In this document: positions 44,945 through 57,300 of the stretch, piece by piece
How the letters are laid out: each line of letters starts with the position of its first letter
How positions within the stretch are numbered: the first letter of the stretch is position 1
NCBI RefSeq assembly: GCF_021018805.1
Contig: NC_086254.1
Location: 25,853,300-25,917,299 of the forward strand
Length of the DNA stretch: 64,000 nt
Source of the DNA: Prinia subflava
Taxonomy: Eukaryota; Chordata; Aves; Passeriformes; Cisticolidae
Direction of reading: 5' to 3'
The notes under the pieces: model-generated
Told to the model about the DNA's origin: nothing
The model's input: only the letters and a program-made list of their open reading frames with translations
The model's database searches: none
Program-made: the position numbers and the translations under genes

Positions 44945-47900
44945 AACTTTGTTGTCTGCAGGAAGAAAGTGGAATTAATTAACTTTTACAGCAAAAGAGA
45001 ACTCTGCAGTTTTTTGTTACTTTCATCTTGTGTCTATAAGCACAGTGGTCATGGCATGGCCCATATAAGCTGCAAATGTTTACTTTACATAATTATGTTA
45101 TTTCTTGAGAAATTAAAACCTTCCCAAACCATGAGATTTCTGGTTTGACTCAGGGATGAGTCGACTCCTTGCTAGATATTACCAAATGTGTTTCCTGCAA
45201 CAGCAATTCTGGATAAATCCAATACACACAGTGTCACTGTGGAGGGCTGAGATCACAAACCAGAAATCAAACGTCTTAAAATCTGGGAGGGCTTTTGTCA
45301 AATGCAGGGGTTCTGAGTTAAAGGTTTAGGTTGTTATGGATGGCCCTCTCTTGAGTAATCTTTTGCTAGTTCTGCTGCAAACTCATTACTCAGTTTGTTT
45401 AACCTTTTAAATTCCATTTTAATTCCACTAAAAATGCTGTTTTCTCCACTTTAACGGCCAAGCCATGTCACCCCTTTTCTCCCTCTCTTCTGCTCATCCC
45501 AAACTATTATTTTGACATATATCTGTTGAGGATCTGCTCCATTATCTCCTGAAGAACATCTTTTTCTCAAATGTCAAAACAAAAGTATGCTCAGCTGTTC
45601 TGCAGAAATTTGCAAACTAATGGACCTTTCACTCTAGAAATAAAGGACTTTAATTGAGTATTTTAATGTGTTTGGGAGGATGTGGAAGATGGATGAATGA
45701 AATTGATACGTTTTCTACCAACAAAGACTAATGTTGCAAGAATGTAGGGGGAAGTGCATAATTAGTTTCCATTTTCATCAGAGCAGATACTCAGCTTCCA
45801 GAAGGTCTGAGCTAAAACAATTTGGATATGTAACCTTTTCAAAAGAAACTATTAATGCTCATCTGCTGCAAAAAATATTGTGAAAGTTGGTTTCCACAAC
45901 TAATACTAAAAGCACAACAAGTTGGATGTTTTTGCTAAATTTTTATCTAAAATACTTCTATTTTCTTCTAGAAGTAAATTATTTTAAATTATATTTAAGT
46001 GAATTCTTATGCTAATGGCTTTCAGGAACAGCATCTCTCTAATTTCCTGCTCTGATAAGTCTTTGCCACAGGATCTCCTGCCCATGAAATGAATCCTGTT
46101 CTACCAGTGGGTTTGATGTATCATAGCAACAACTAACGTGGAAAATTCAAACAGAAGAAAAACACTTGACAAGGGCTCAAGTGATATTCTAGAAGAACTC
46201 ACAGGAAGTTCTTCAATTGCTTAGGTTTTGTTGTTGTTGTTTTTTTTAATTTCAAAATCCAGTTTCTGCTCCTGCTTTCATAGAACTCTTAGAGCTAAAT
46301 TCTAAGGCAAACATCACTCTCTGTATGCAAAAATTTAAATATCAGGGATTTTAGCTCATTGCAGAATAAGAGGGGGAGAAAAGAGTTTTCCCATAGTTGG
46401 AGTGCAGGCTGCATGTGGGATCCCATACAACAAATATCAAATGATCAAATGAATTTGGGGAAATGGAGAGCAGATAGCTCATTAAATTTTCCTTGGTCCT
46501 TTTCACTGTTATAAAAACTATGCCCAAACTCTATGAGGCTGAAACAGTTTCTGAGTGTTAAAACTCTAATCTGTGTTTTTCCCTTATTTTTTGCCTATCT
46601 TTATACTTCATTCTGAAGTGAATTTGAGCGCAGGTGTGTTGATGTACAGCCAAAAGGAGGGGATTTTTTGTTACTTCTCATTCAAGAGTCTAGAAGTATT
46701 TTCTTGAAAATCAAAATGTGATTTCTGCCACATATTTCTTAAAAATACCCCCAATTATTTGAAGCCACCAGCACTCCAGTGACTGATCTTAACTAGTGGT
46801 AAGAAACTGAAAGAGGCAGAAATGGGAAATTTGTCTCCTGCAGTGCAAAATCCTAACCATTAAACCCTATACCAAGCCATTTGTAGTTTTTTGATTTATT
46901 TGGGAGGCTTTATGTTCCTGACACTTCTGCAGCAATTCTGAATCCATCCAGCCATGGGATGGGTGAAAAGAAGGGGATTTGTGACTGATGCTGTCACATA
47001 AGACAGCAAACAGAGAGAAATTCAGGCTTTTCCCCAAAATCTTGCAGCCGTGCCCTGTGCCATGGAAATGTTTCTGTGAGTGACTCTCAGCAGGGCAGCA
47101 ATAACCAGGCAGCCACAGCCCAGTGCTGCAAAATCCAGGGAAATGTAATGAGAGACCCTCCTCACCAGTGCACCGTCTGTTCTTTCCCTGCAAGGAGATC
47201 AAATTGTTTTGTTATTTACGTTAAAAAAAATAAAGAAACCAGTAAAGATCCGAATTATGGTGATTTGAGTTTATGAAGAGCTGATGTATCATCAGAGGGA
47301 TTTTTTGCAGATGCTCAAAATGTCCCATAAATAAAAGTCTGAAATGTACTGTGAAAATACAGAGAGATTGTACTATTCAATAGACTCATTAATTTCTAAT
47401 TATATTATACAAAGATAAATTCTAACAGACCAGAAGACAGCCCTGTATGGGTCAGGGCTGCCCTGCATGGAGCAGAAAGAGTCATTAATAGATTTGTCTG
47501 GTTTTTCACTGCGGTGTGCTGGTTAAATAAACCTGTTCATGCCTCATTCCCTTTTGGTTTGGCAGCATTTCTTTCCCAATCATATAAATGCTTCAGCTGA
47601 TCTGCCACAGGTCCACACTAAGTGGCCAGAAATATAACATGGGTGTACTGGGACTCCTGTATCCTTGGACTGTTTTATCTAATTTTTACCATCTGTAAGA
47701 GCCTAAGTCCTGGAAATGCCCTGAATACTAACGAAAGAGCTACAGCTCTATCCCTTGCTTTAGGAATACTGCACTTCTCCCTCATCCCAAAGCCAAGTTT
47801 AATTTCTCGGGTTACTGTCATTTTGATAAAGTAAAAGTTTGGTGTTTAAATCACGTCTCAGGATGGTGGTGGCAAATTGAAAGTGAATACAATTTGTTTG

Positions 47901-48875
47901 TTAACACCTCGTGTTCAAAATAATTTATCATACAAACATTTCCTGGAAAACAAAAGCCACTTATGAGCAGGCAACTTATAAAATGTTACTTGTTCATCTA
48001 ATAAACCACCCTGGGGCCAACAACTACATTAGCATTGCACAAACTTTCTAACTTATTCATCATCACTATTTATTATTAAAACTTTATCTGTTTCAAGTTA
48101 GTGAATAGCTGCCTTGGGATACGCAGCTCAGAGCAGAGGCAACCGAATAAAGTTTACACAATTTGCATAATATTGTACAACGGATATTAACTTAGAACAA
48201 TATGAATCCCCTGGATCATTTGCACAGCCCCTTTGGTGTTTAATGTTGGTAAATATTTAAATAACAGCAAGCCTATATAATTATGAAGATTCCTCTTCCT
48301 AATCCGCACAGATTGTACAAAATGTTGTAAATCATGTCTGCTGCACAGCCACAGCCAGACTGGGAATAAAGAGATGATGTGGAGATTTTTAATGCCTTTT
48401 TTGGGAATTCTGTGACCCAGCATTCAGGAGAAGCTGCTGCCAGGCAGGAGGACACGTGTGAGCACTGCCCAGAGTGGCACTGGCTGTGAGCAAGGATGGA
48501 TGCTTTGAAAGCTGACACAGATTTCATTGCTCTGTTGTGTTTTTAACTACAAATCAGCTGGAGGTCAGGTGCCTGAGAGGTTTACACTCCCTCTGTGTTG
48601 TTCTGTGCTGATGTACAAAGTGCTGGATAAAAGAGAGTTAAGTGAATTTTAATTCCACAGGACTGGTAAGGAAGATGTCACCTCACAGTGTAGATTAAAT
48701 TATTTAGTGTTGGTATACACTCCAGCTTGTGGATGCACATTTAAGGGCCTGACTCCCAAAACTGCAGAACACCTTGGGATTTATGATGTACTCTGGAACA
48801 GCAGAACTCCTCAAGATCTTTCCTGAGACTCTGATTATGAAACTCATGGCCTTCATAAATAATTTGTTTGCCCAT

Positions 48876-48931
48876 TTTTTTTTTTTTAAACATTTGTTTC
48901 TCTGTTTTTTGGGGTTTTTTTTTCAGTTAAA
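48876..48931. repeat. T-rich tract
   Basis: Two long T runs separated by AAACATTTGTTTCTC and a GGGG, ending TTTTCAG. Although it looks like a splice acceptor, no open exon with family similarity follows. Confidence 0.8.
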
Positions 48932-50899
48932 GATCAGTTCCAACCACTACTGAGCAAAGTCAACTTCTACTAATGTCAGAGCTGGAACATGTTCTGCATT
49001 ATGTAAAATTCTTAATATCTGCAAGGATCTAGTTCAGTTTTAAGGTCTAAAAGTGTAGCCTGGTGGGTGATGTCCTGGATGAAGATACATGAGACCTGAG
49101 ATCTATTTCTGACTCTGACACCAATCCACCACCCATCAATCAAATGTTCTTTACATTCCCTGTCTGTAAAATGACATTTAAAATTGTTTAAACTCTTCAG
49201 TGCAGTAAGGTCAGGGATCTTTTTGGGTCCACTGGTAGTTGAATGCCCCCCCTATTATTGCAACAAACAAAATTACAATCAAGCCAAGATAAACCCAAAT
49301 CAATTGTAAATTCATCAGTTCTTATAAATTTATCTAGACCAACTGATAGCTGATTTCCAATCCATCTCAGAAAGTAGCCCAATACCTCCCTTACAATTTC
49401 ATGACTGGTGCAAGATACAGAAAACTATTTTTAAAACACAGCTCCTCTTTTCCATGTTACTCAGTGGCCCATTCCAGCTTTTAGCAGTTCAATAGAGATG
49501 CAGAATTAATCCACTCTTTCCATCATGGTGCTCAGGAAAGTGAAAATTAAATAATGGCACCAAGAGATATTTTGATGACTGTAACGTATTTTTTCACCTT
49601 TCCCCCTTAGGACACACACCAGGATTTAAATAGATATTATTTCTGATGTTTTTTAAAGAGACTAAAATGGATATCTGTGGAGTTAATAAAATATCTCATC
49701 CCTGAAGAGTGATTACATTTCTTTCACTCATGAGAAAGTCCTTCATAATTCATTTATACCTGAGGGTCTTTTGAGTTATGGGTCCTTCACACACGTAATA
49801 CCCTTCATGGATGATGTCTCTTATGTGTATTGAAATTGTAAAATTAAACCATAGAGGTTTTGAAGGCATATTCCACACGTAAAATATAAATGCAGGTACA
49901 GAAATTTTACCTCTCCTTTTTGAAGGGCCTGCAAGACCTTAGGAGAACTTGACAACATGAAATATTACAGTGGAATGCAATGTAGGATGTGCTGCATGCA
50001 AGACAAGGAGTAAGAAATTGAGGTTTGCATTCATCTATGTCAGCAGAATGCACTGGTACAGCTTTATTTGCAGTGCTTTAGATGTATTTCTTTTATACTT
50101 TCAAATTACTGACAGAATATGAGTATTTCATCTGAAAGTATCAGCATTATGTCAGCAGAACATCCTGATGTCGAAGAAATATTTTATACTCTAAAAACCT
50201 ATAAATTCCTGTGTAGAAGAGGCTGAGTGGACACAGCAGGGTGATAAGCACTACACAGATTTGCAAATGTAATACTGTAAATATCACACAGAGATAAGAG
50301 ATTTGAACAGAGTTCACCGAGTTTCCTCTGTGTTTTACTTAGCATTTGTAGCTAATTTTTAATTAACTGTCACATGACACTATTTCGGTGCTTAAATTGG
50401 TACACTGTCCTTCAAACCAATTCCTGGGAGGCCTGGAGAAGAGGGAGATAGTGAAAATACAGATTTTAGAAGGATCATCCCACAGATGCTATACAAACCT
50501 GTCACAGTCACCGACTGCTTTTCCTGAGGTTCAAGATTGTGTGGATGACCAAAGTATTTAAAAATCATTGTTCATTCCTCCAGTCATTGCAGCAGTGCCA
50601 GAAAGGACCTGCAGCATCCTGTGCCCCAAATCCCAGTAAAACCTGTGTCCCAGGGAGGGCGAGGGAGCTCATTCTGCTCTGGTGTCACAGGGTCCCACCA
50701 GGGCAGCGCTGGCAGCTCGGGGGCTCCAGGAGTTCAGAGCTCACACCTGAACCCCTCAGCTCAGGACCCCTCACTTCATCTGGTGCCTCAAGTTCCAGCT
50801 TTTGTGTTTGTCACATTCTGTGCTGCCCAGGGGTGCAGTTCTGAGCTCACAGTCAGGGTCACTCAGCTCTTCACAGAGCAGGGACACAAAACAAATCAT

Positions 50900-51235
50900 T
50901 TTCCAAATGGAGACCAAGGACAACGAGTACAACTTTTGGGCACAAAAGCACAAACAGCAGTGGGCTGAAGGGAGGAACAAGAAGGATGGGACCTCACAAA
51001 CTGAAGCTGTAATTGGATAATTAAACCTCAATATGCAAATGGACCAGAACTTATAAAATGTAAGATCTCAAGTCCGGGTGTCCATTCTGTGACCATTTTC
51101 AGTCCACCTTGGGTGTAGCCCTAGCCAGGCTCTTGTCCTGCCCAAGGTGGATCCTAGAGGCCTTTCAATAAATATCTGCTTTATTTCCAGCTCTGTCCAG
51201 TCTCTGTTTCAGGTCAGCCTTCCCAAGGCATCAAA
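50900..51235 (+). mobile_element. Endogenous retroviral LTR-like segment (limits approximate)
   Basis: The layout is that of a retroviral LTR: TATAAA at 51052-51057 and a polyadenylation signal AATAAA at 51167-51172, 115 bp apart. The second is followed by CTGCTTTATTTCC and then GTCTCTGTTTCAGGTCAGCC. Upstream, ATATGCAAATGGACCAGAACTTA also fits LTRs I recall from bird genomes. No coding retroviral sequence lies beside it. Ends, target-site duplication and family could not be fixed, so it may be a truncated or solo LTR. Confidence 0.6.
51052..51057 (+). promoter_or_regulatory. TATA box within the LTR-like segment
   Basis: TATAAA followed about 115 bp later by AATAAA, the spacing expected for a U3/R boundary and R polyadenylation signal. 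Activity is unknown. Confidence 0.5.
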
Positions 51236-54200
51236 TCTGCTGCCCACCTGCAATCTCAGGTGGCTCCACCACCCTGAGCAGCTCCTCCGGTGCCCACTGA
51301 CAGCACACACAGAATTCTCAAGGCAATTAAGCACAAATATATCAGGAGAGCTGTCCAAACAGCATTTTACTATCAATAACATGGATAAATGTTTCCTTCA
51401 GGTACAACTTGACTGCTCCTGCCTCTGCATGCACCACTAATCATTGTGATGCATATGAAAACACGGCACGTAACCGAGTGACAAACGAGCACTTTAGGTT
51501 TGGAGTAAAAGATGAAGGGAAAAAACGGGGACAGATGTTGTGCAGAAACATTTTAAATAAATGGACAGAGTGTCACAGTGGAAGCAGAACTGTCAGCTTG
51601 CAGGGATGTGAGATTACAGACAGAGATCAACCAGGAGGCTTCCAAAGGCACCCATCGGTCAGCACGAGGCTGGAAGCTAAGTCGTGGCAGAGTGGTGAAG
51701 TCTAGAAGACACTCCAGCTCAGAAATAAAACAATTAGAGGAACAATTAACTCATCCATTTTGTGGACGAGTCTTGTCAGCACATAGCCTGAGTAACACTA
51801 AAATGGTGGGAGTGATTCTAATATATTAACACAGCATAGAATAATTCTGTTTTATTGAGCTCATTACGGCACATCTGTATTCCCAACATTTTAATCTGTT
51901 CCTGGCAGAAGGTATTAATGCAATCCTTCAGGCAGAGGAAATCAGCACTGTCCTTTTCTGATGCCTCAAGTCCTCCAAGCTCTCCCTATCCACAATAAAC
52001 TCCTGGACTTGTGTCAAGGTCTGGCTGAAGGCACAAGACAGGATTTGTCTGGGTGGTTCAACTCTGTCACACAGAGCTGTGGCCATCAGCCACTGCACCA
52101 GAAACCAGAACTCCCTACAACAAAATTATACTGAATTATCTCTCCCTGCCTCCTTCAGAGCAGATAGAAGATCCACAATTAAAGACTGCACTTCTCCTGC
52201 CTTTCCTTTCATTTATGGTGTTTTTAAAGGGATGAGTTAATGAGGGGCTGCAGCTCTCTGATCCAACAGCCTGGTATTGGTGGAGACCAGGAAAAAAATT
52301 TATTCCCTCTGGATTGTGTGTGTGGGGGGAAAAATAAAGAAAAAAGAAAAGAGAGGGAAGTGTGACCCAAGGCTCAACATGGAAGACTAAATGAAGATTG
52401 AGGAAGTCTTCGGGAGAAAACAAAAAATCTTTTCACTGAAGAGAGTGTTGATAGAAGGAGGGAGGAGAAATGGAAACTTCTGAAGATAAAACAATGTGCT
52501 GTGATTTTCTAAAGGAAAAGGGTAGGAAAAATTGAGGTGAAGCATAAACAATTCCTTCTCTTCTTGTTTCCAAGGAAAGGCTACAAGAACACTCCACAGT
52601 CCTTGTTTAACTGAGAAATTATTATGATGGACTGATGAGCTGAAACGACCAAGATATTTTCTTTTTAAAAACAGAAATGTTTAAAATGAAGGCAGATAAA
52701 TTATGGTGGTATTTGCTTTCAAATAGGAAAGCTTTTGGCCCTCAAATTTTCCAAGTATTATATAACAAACTTATTCAATTAAAAAAAAATATTTACTCCT
52801 CAAAAAAATTAAGAGAATTTTCTGTAAAGAGCAGAGGCAGCAAATGTTGCTTTGGCATGATTTGAAAGGGAAATGGGAGTGATCCAGAAGCACATTTTGT
52901 ATATATTAAGACTATAGCAGATGTCTCATGCAACATTTACAGTTCATTGTTTCCTAAGACACTTTGCAGCTTAAAAGAAATAATGAAATATTTCTTTGAA
53001 ATAATGAAATAATTCTTTGGTGTCACCCTTTGATTCTCCCTCTATTACCTCACTCTGCACTCTCTCTGTGGGGTCTCTGAGACAACACTCCTGTCATTAA
53101 TCTTCCTCTCATGACCTTTCTGGAAATAAAAACAACAAGTTGAGGCACATTAAGGAATACACATTGTCTTGGATGTGGAATAGAGCAGGGAATGAAAGAG
53201 GAATTCCAGGATTTCATTGGGCACTGTCTGCAAAGCTGCCAGGAGCAACTTCGGTCACAGAGTCAAGTAAGAAATGGTCTTCCTCAAAGAGAATTCCCTC
53301 AAAGTTTGTTTCTTCCCAAAAATATTAAATGAGAGGTTATTTGGATCATCATCTACCTGCTCTGTAGAAAACATTTCCTAGGTACAAAAAATTCTCTTTT
53401 TTGTATGCATTTGCATTTTCAAGGAAATGAACCTTTGAATTGAGCAGTTCCTAGAGCAGAAATCCACACCATTCCTAAATAAAGAACATGGCAGGGCATT
53501 TTGAGAGTACACTTGAGGACATACATAGATAAATAATGTCAAAACTTTTTTATGTGCCAAAGTCCTGAAATATTGTGCACACCATAGAAAGCTGAAAGTT
53601 CAAACCTAACCAAGCTAATGCAGATATTTCCATTCACTGAATTAATGTCAATTTAATGGGTTATTTTTCTTAAAAAACCCATGCAAATTTAATAAAATTT
53701 ATCATCACATAACTCTGAATTTTGTGGCTTTTTTTTAAAAAAAAGATTTTTTAAATAACATTTTACCAAGAGTAAGTAAAATTAAAAACACACTCGAATA
53801 AAGGGAACTGAAAAAATTCTAGCAGAACTTATCAAATACTTAAGTGTTGTAGTGCAAATATTTTGCTTTTCTAATTGGGCAAAGAAAATGATGGTGTGGA
53901 AAAACTAATGAAACCAAAACTGGAGTGGGAAGGATGTACAGTTGTGTCGGTCCAACAAAATTTGTGGTGGTTTAGAATTATTTGAATGTGAAAAATAAGC
54001 CTGGGCTTTCCTCTCGCTGTCATCCACGGCTGCATCCTGGAGCACTCGGATTTGCTCAGGAGCTGCAGCTCTGCTCTCCCTGACTGGAAACAGCCAGGGA
54101 GTGCAAAGGGCTCTCCCAGGGGGCTGGGAGGATCAGCCTGGGTGAGCTTTGAGCATTTTGGTCAGGTCTCAGAACGAGGGGGGATCTCCCAAGCCCGTGA

Positions 54201-54249
54201 GCCTTTTTGTGCTGCAATTATCTCAGTTTTCTGTAACGCCCAAGGGAGA
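51236..54249. other. Intergenic sequence, nothing coding recognised
   Basis: No gene supported. An imperfect tandem doublet (GAAATAATGAAATAWTTCTTTG type) lies at 52976-53019. Confidence 0.45.
52976..53019. repeat. Imperfect 22-bp tandem doublet
   Basis: GAAATAATGAAATATTTCTTT followed directly by GAAATAATGAAATAATTCTTT. One substitution-type difference between the two copies. Confidence 0.75.
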
Positions 54250-54373
54250 ATCCCATCCATCCATCAATCCCATCCATCCATCAATCCCATCCATCCATCA
54301 ATCCCATCCATCCATCAATCCCATCCATCAATCCCATCCATCCATCAATCCCACCCATCAATCCCACCCATCC
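54250..54373. repeat. 17/13-bp CCATCCATCAATC tandem array
   Basis: Main unit ATCCCATCCATCCATCA (17 bp) repeated, with shortened 13-bp units lacking one CATC step and a C-for-T change near the 3' end. It is a higher-order form of a CATC tetranucleotide repeat. Two overlapping open frames here (rich in His-Pro-Ser-Ile) are only products of the repeat. Confidence 0.95.
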
Positions 54374-57300
54374 TCATCACCTGAACCCCTCCAACAAATC
54401 CCACCAGGAAGGGCAGTGAGTCTGTCCTAGAGATGGCACTGTTGCATTTCTGTCCTCACTGGGGGATTGGCAATGGAAAGCTCCGAACTGGGGAAGAAGG
54501 AAATCAATCTTTGCATCAGCTGTCCTGTTACAGCGTTTTTAATGTTAACTTGCTCCCAAAGATCAAAATCTTCTCACCTTTTTTTCCTGTCAAACTCAGA
54601 TAACTCTGTTGGTCTGCCTAAACCAAGATAAAAGCAGAAGATTCTGTTTGTCTGTAGAACAAACTATGGCATTTTGCTCTTTGGGAACCAAATTTCTTCA
54701 AATAACTACCGTAATTTTTGTATGGGAGAAAAACTTAGAAAGATGAATTTAAATACCAAGACTCCAGCTACATTTGTACTACTGCTTTAGACATTCCACT
54801 TTATTTTTGTGCATGTGTGGGAGTGGACATGTAAGTGTTACATTCTGGGAGCAAAACCAACTGAGCACACGAAGGATGAGACACCCAGGAGCACCAGGAG
54901 CTGAAGCTTCCCACCTTGGTGGTGTCATTTAGTGCCTGACAGAAGAAGATGGAAAACCATGCAGAAAAAACTTAAAACTTCAGCTCTTAAAACCCCTAAA
55001 TCCCAAAGTTAGCAGAGTGGGTTCTTGTTCTGGGAGCTGTCCCGAAGTGGGAATCATCTCTGGGAATGAGGGAGGTGGGATCAAGGCATTCCCTGCTCAT
55101 TCCCAGATTTCCCTCACGGGCTCTTCGCTGTCTAAGGCAAGGAGAGGTGCCAGAGCTGGATAATCACAGTGGTGGGGAAAGTCCCCAAAAACCCAAACTG
55201 CTCCCTCGGAAAGGAGAAGGCTCAACCCAGCCCCTGCCCCGGGGCACAGCAAACAAACAGCAGATCCTGGGAAATCCTCCTTTGTCTGCTTGTTGAGAAG
55301 GCAAACCCTGACCTTGTCCCTTGCCTGGAAGTGACCTTGACAGAGCTGAGTTTGTTTGCCAAGAAAAAAAGGTGAATTGTGGGCATGAATTGATCAGCAC
55401 AATGGCCTCGCCTCAGCCAAGCAGTCTGAGCAGGGACAGCCACTGCAACACCTTCCTTCAAATAAAAGCTGCCACTGGAGGCCTGTAATTAAAAAGGAAC
55501 CCAGTGATGAGGTGACCTTGTACAGCCAAGTCAAGCACATAAATCCGTTAGAGCATTGAAATCCTTGGAGGACACACTTGTTCCTGCTCACATATTTTTC
55601 TTTTTTCCCTAAATATGATTTAATGGGGCATTTACAGACCGAGAGCAGCTCTTTGTTACAACTCAGTGTACAAAAATTAAATACCTGATTAAGTGCTCTG
55701 CAGGACCAGAGCCTCATTTCATACTATTTTAAAGAAGCTGCTCCTGTGGAGCAAAAAAGATTAATTCAAAGTTTTATAAAATTAAAGTTATTAAAAATTT
55801 GGTTATAAAGTCACTGTGCTAGAATTTTAGATGATTGGTTTGGATAATTTTAACATATACCTAAGACATTAAATAGAGTGTTGTAAAAGTGATGGCTGTA
55901 CCAATTAACAATGCTTTTTTTGCCTTAAGAACTCAGAAGAATGAGTGTATTAAAAAATAATTTTTTATTTGAGAACGAGCTAGTCATTAAAGCTGAAATG
56001 CATCACAGAGTAGGCAGGTGTGGGAAAACAATCTGTGTTTTCTGGCAGACAGAACTGACAGGTGATCCTTCTGTGCCCTTTATCCTGTGTTCATGTTGGA
56101 AAACTGCATTTGGTATCAAACAAGGACCCCTGAAACAGATTATTGAGCCTTGAAACACAACTCTGACGTGTTTTTGAGCATGTTTTAGGTACCATTAGAA
56201 CAAAATTTGGAATATTCTGTTCACAAGTTCTGTCTGAGCAGTGTGTCCTGTCAGGAGCACATGGAAGAACACATCTGTAGGAACAGCAATTCCAGTGCCA
56301 TGGAATAGGAGCCTTCCCACTCTCCTGGTGGAACACAGGGAACACACAAATAACATCTGCATTAGAAAGGTTTGTGCTCTCCCCTTCATTCCTGCAGATC
56401 AGTGAGTGCAATGCTCTCATTTAAGCAGAGATTACAGCAGAAGTTTCATAATGAATTGTCTAAGACAATTTTAATTTGATAGCAGACATTTTGTTTAAGG
56501 ACAAAGGCAGCAGAATGGCTTTGGGGCGTTCTGCCCCTCCAACCTGTGTGCCCCTGTTCCCCTCACTGCTTCTTGGGAATGTTGTGGCCATAACAAAGGA
56601 AAACAAGACACTTTTTAGTCCCAGGAAGGGATCACAATTCAATATTGCACCTGTAAACACTTACACATTTCTATAGCAACTAATGTTTGCCAGTGTGGCC
56701 AAATTCCCTTTATCATAAAAAGCCAAGGAGAACAGTGGGGGGAAAATCCATTACTGGAGAAAGACCCAGTTCCCGGCAGAAAGGTCAGAATTGCTCCTGG
56801 GTTCTCAGCATTGGATGCACATAGCCCTGGGCACTTCAGCAATTCACTCAAAGGCTCAAACTGAGTGTTTTTATACCACACACATGCTGCTGCTTGAAGA
56901 ACAAAATTTTTAACAGTCTAAAAATGAATGAAGTTAGAGTGAAATCCAAAGGTCTGTAGTGACCACGTAATTTTTTCTCTCTTCTTAATATTGAAAAGAT
57001 TCTTGGAAGTGCGAAAACTAGAGCTGTCCCAGGGTAGCCTGGGATGTAAAATTTTGGGAAATAGTTCTCTGAGAACCCCTAGGGTAAATCCCTGAGTGCC
57101 TGCTTTGGACACAGGATAAACTATTAAGTTTATTTTGTCCATGTCAAGTCCATAGGGGATACCAGGGGTGTTTTGATTAGGAGTAGTGCAAACCCAAAAA
57201 ATAATAGGGGATGTTTTCAAGCTGGGTTCAAAATTGGTGCAAATCCAGTAATGTTGCCATAATAGGTTACTCAGTGTCACCTTGCCTCATCTGCATCCAG

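Larger units (their letters stand above)
34787..50899. other. Intergenic sequence, no gene supported
   Basis: Sixteen kilobases without a supportable gene. It holds a GC-richer patch at about 35320-35610, short homopolymers (A17 at 39110-39126; T-rich 48876-48931), a small A/C tract at 44916-44944, and a stretch at 42342-42600 that might be conserved non-coding DNA. Confidence 0.45.

Noticed and set aside
48876..48960. Splice acceptor (T-rich tract ending TTTTCAG) of a hidden exon
   Set aside because: No open frame with coding character or partner exon follows.
54052..54384. Repeat-encoded His/Pro/Ser/Ile protein
   Set aside because: The sequence is only a translation of the CATC tandem array, open in more than one frame.
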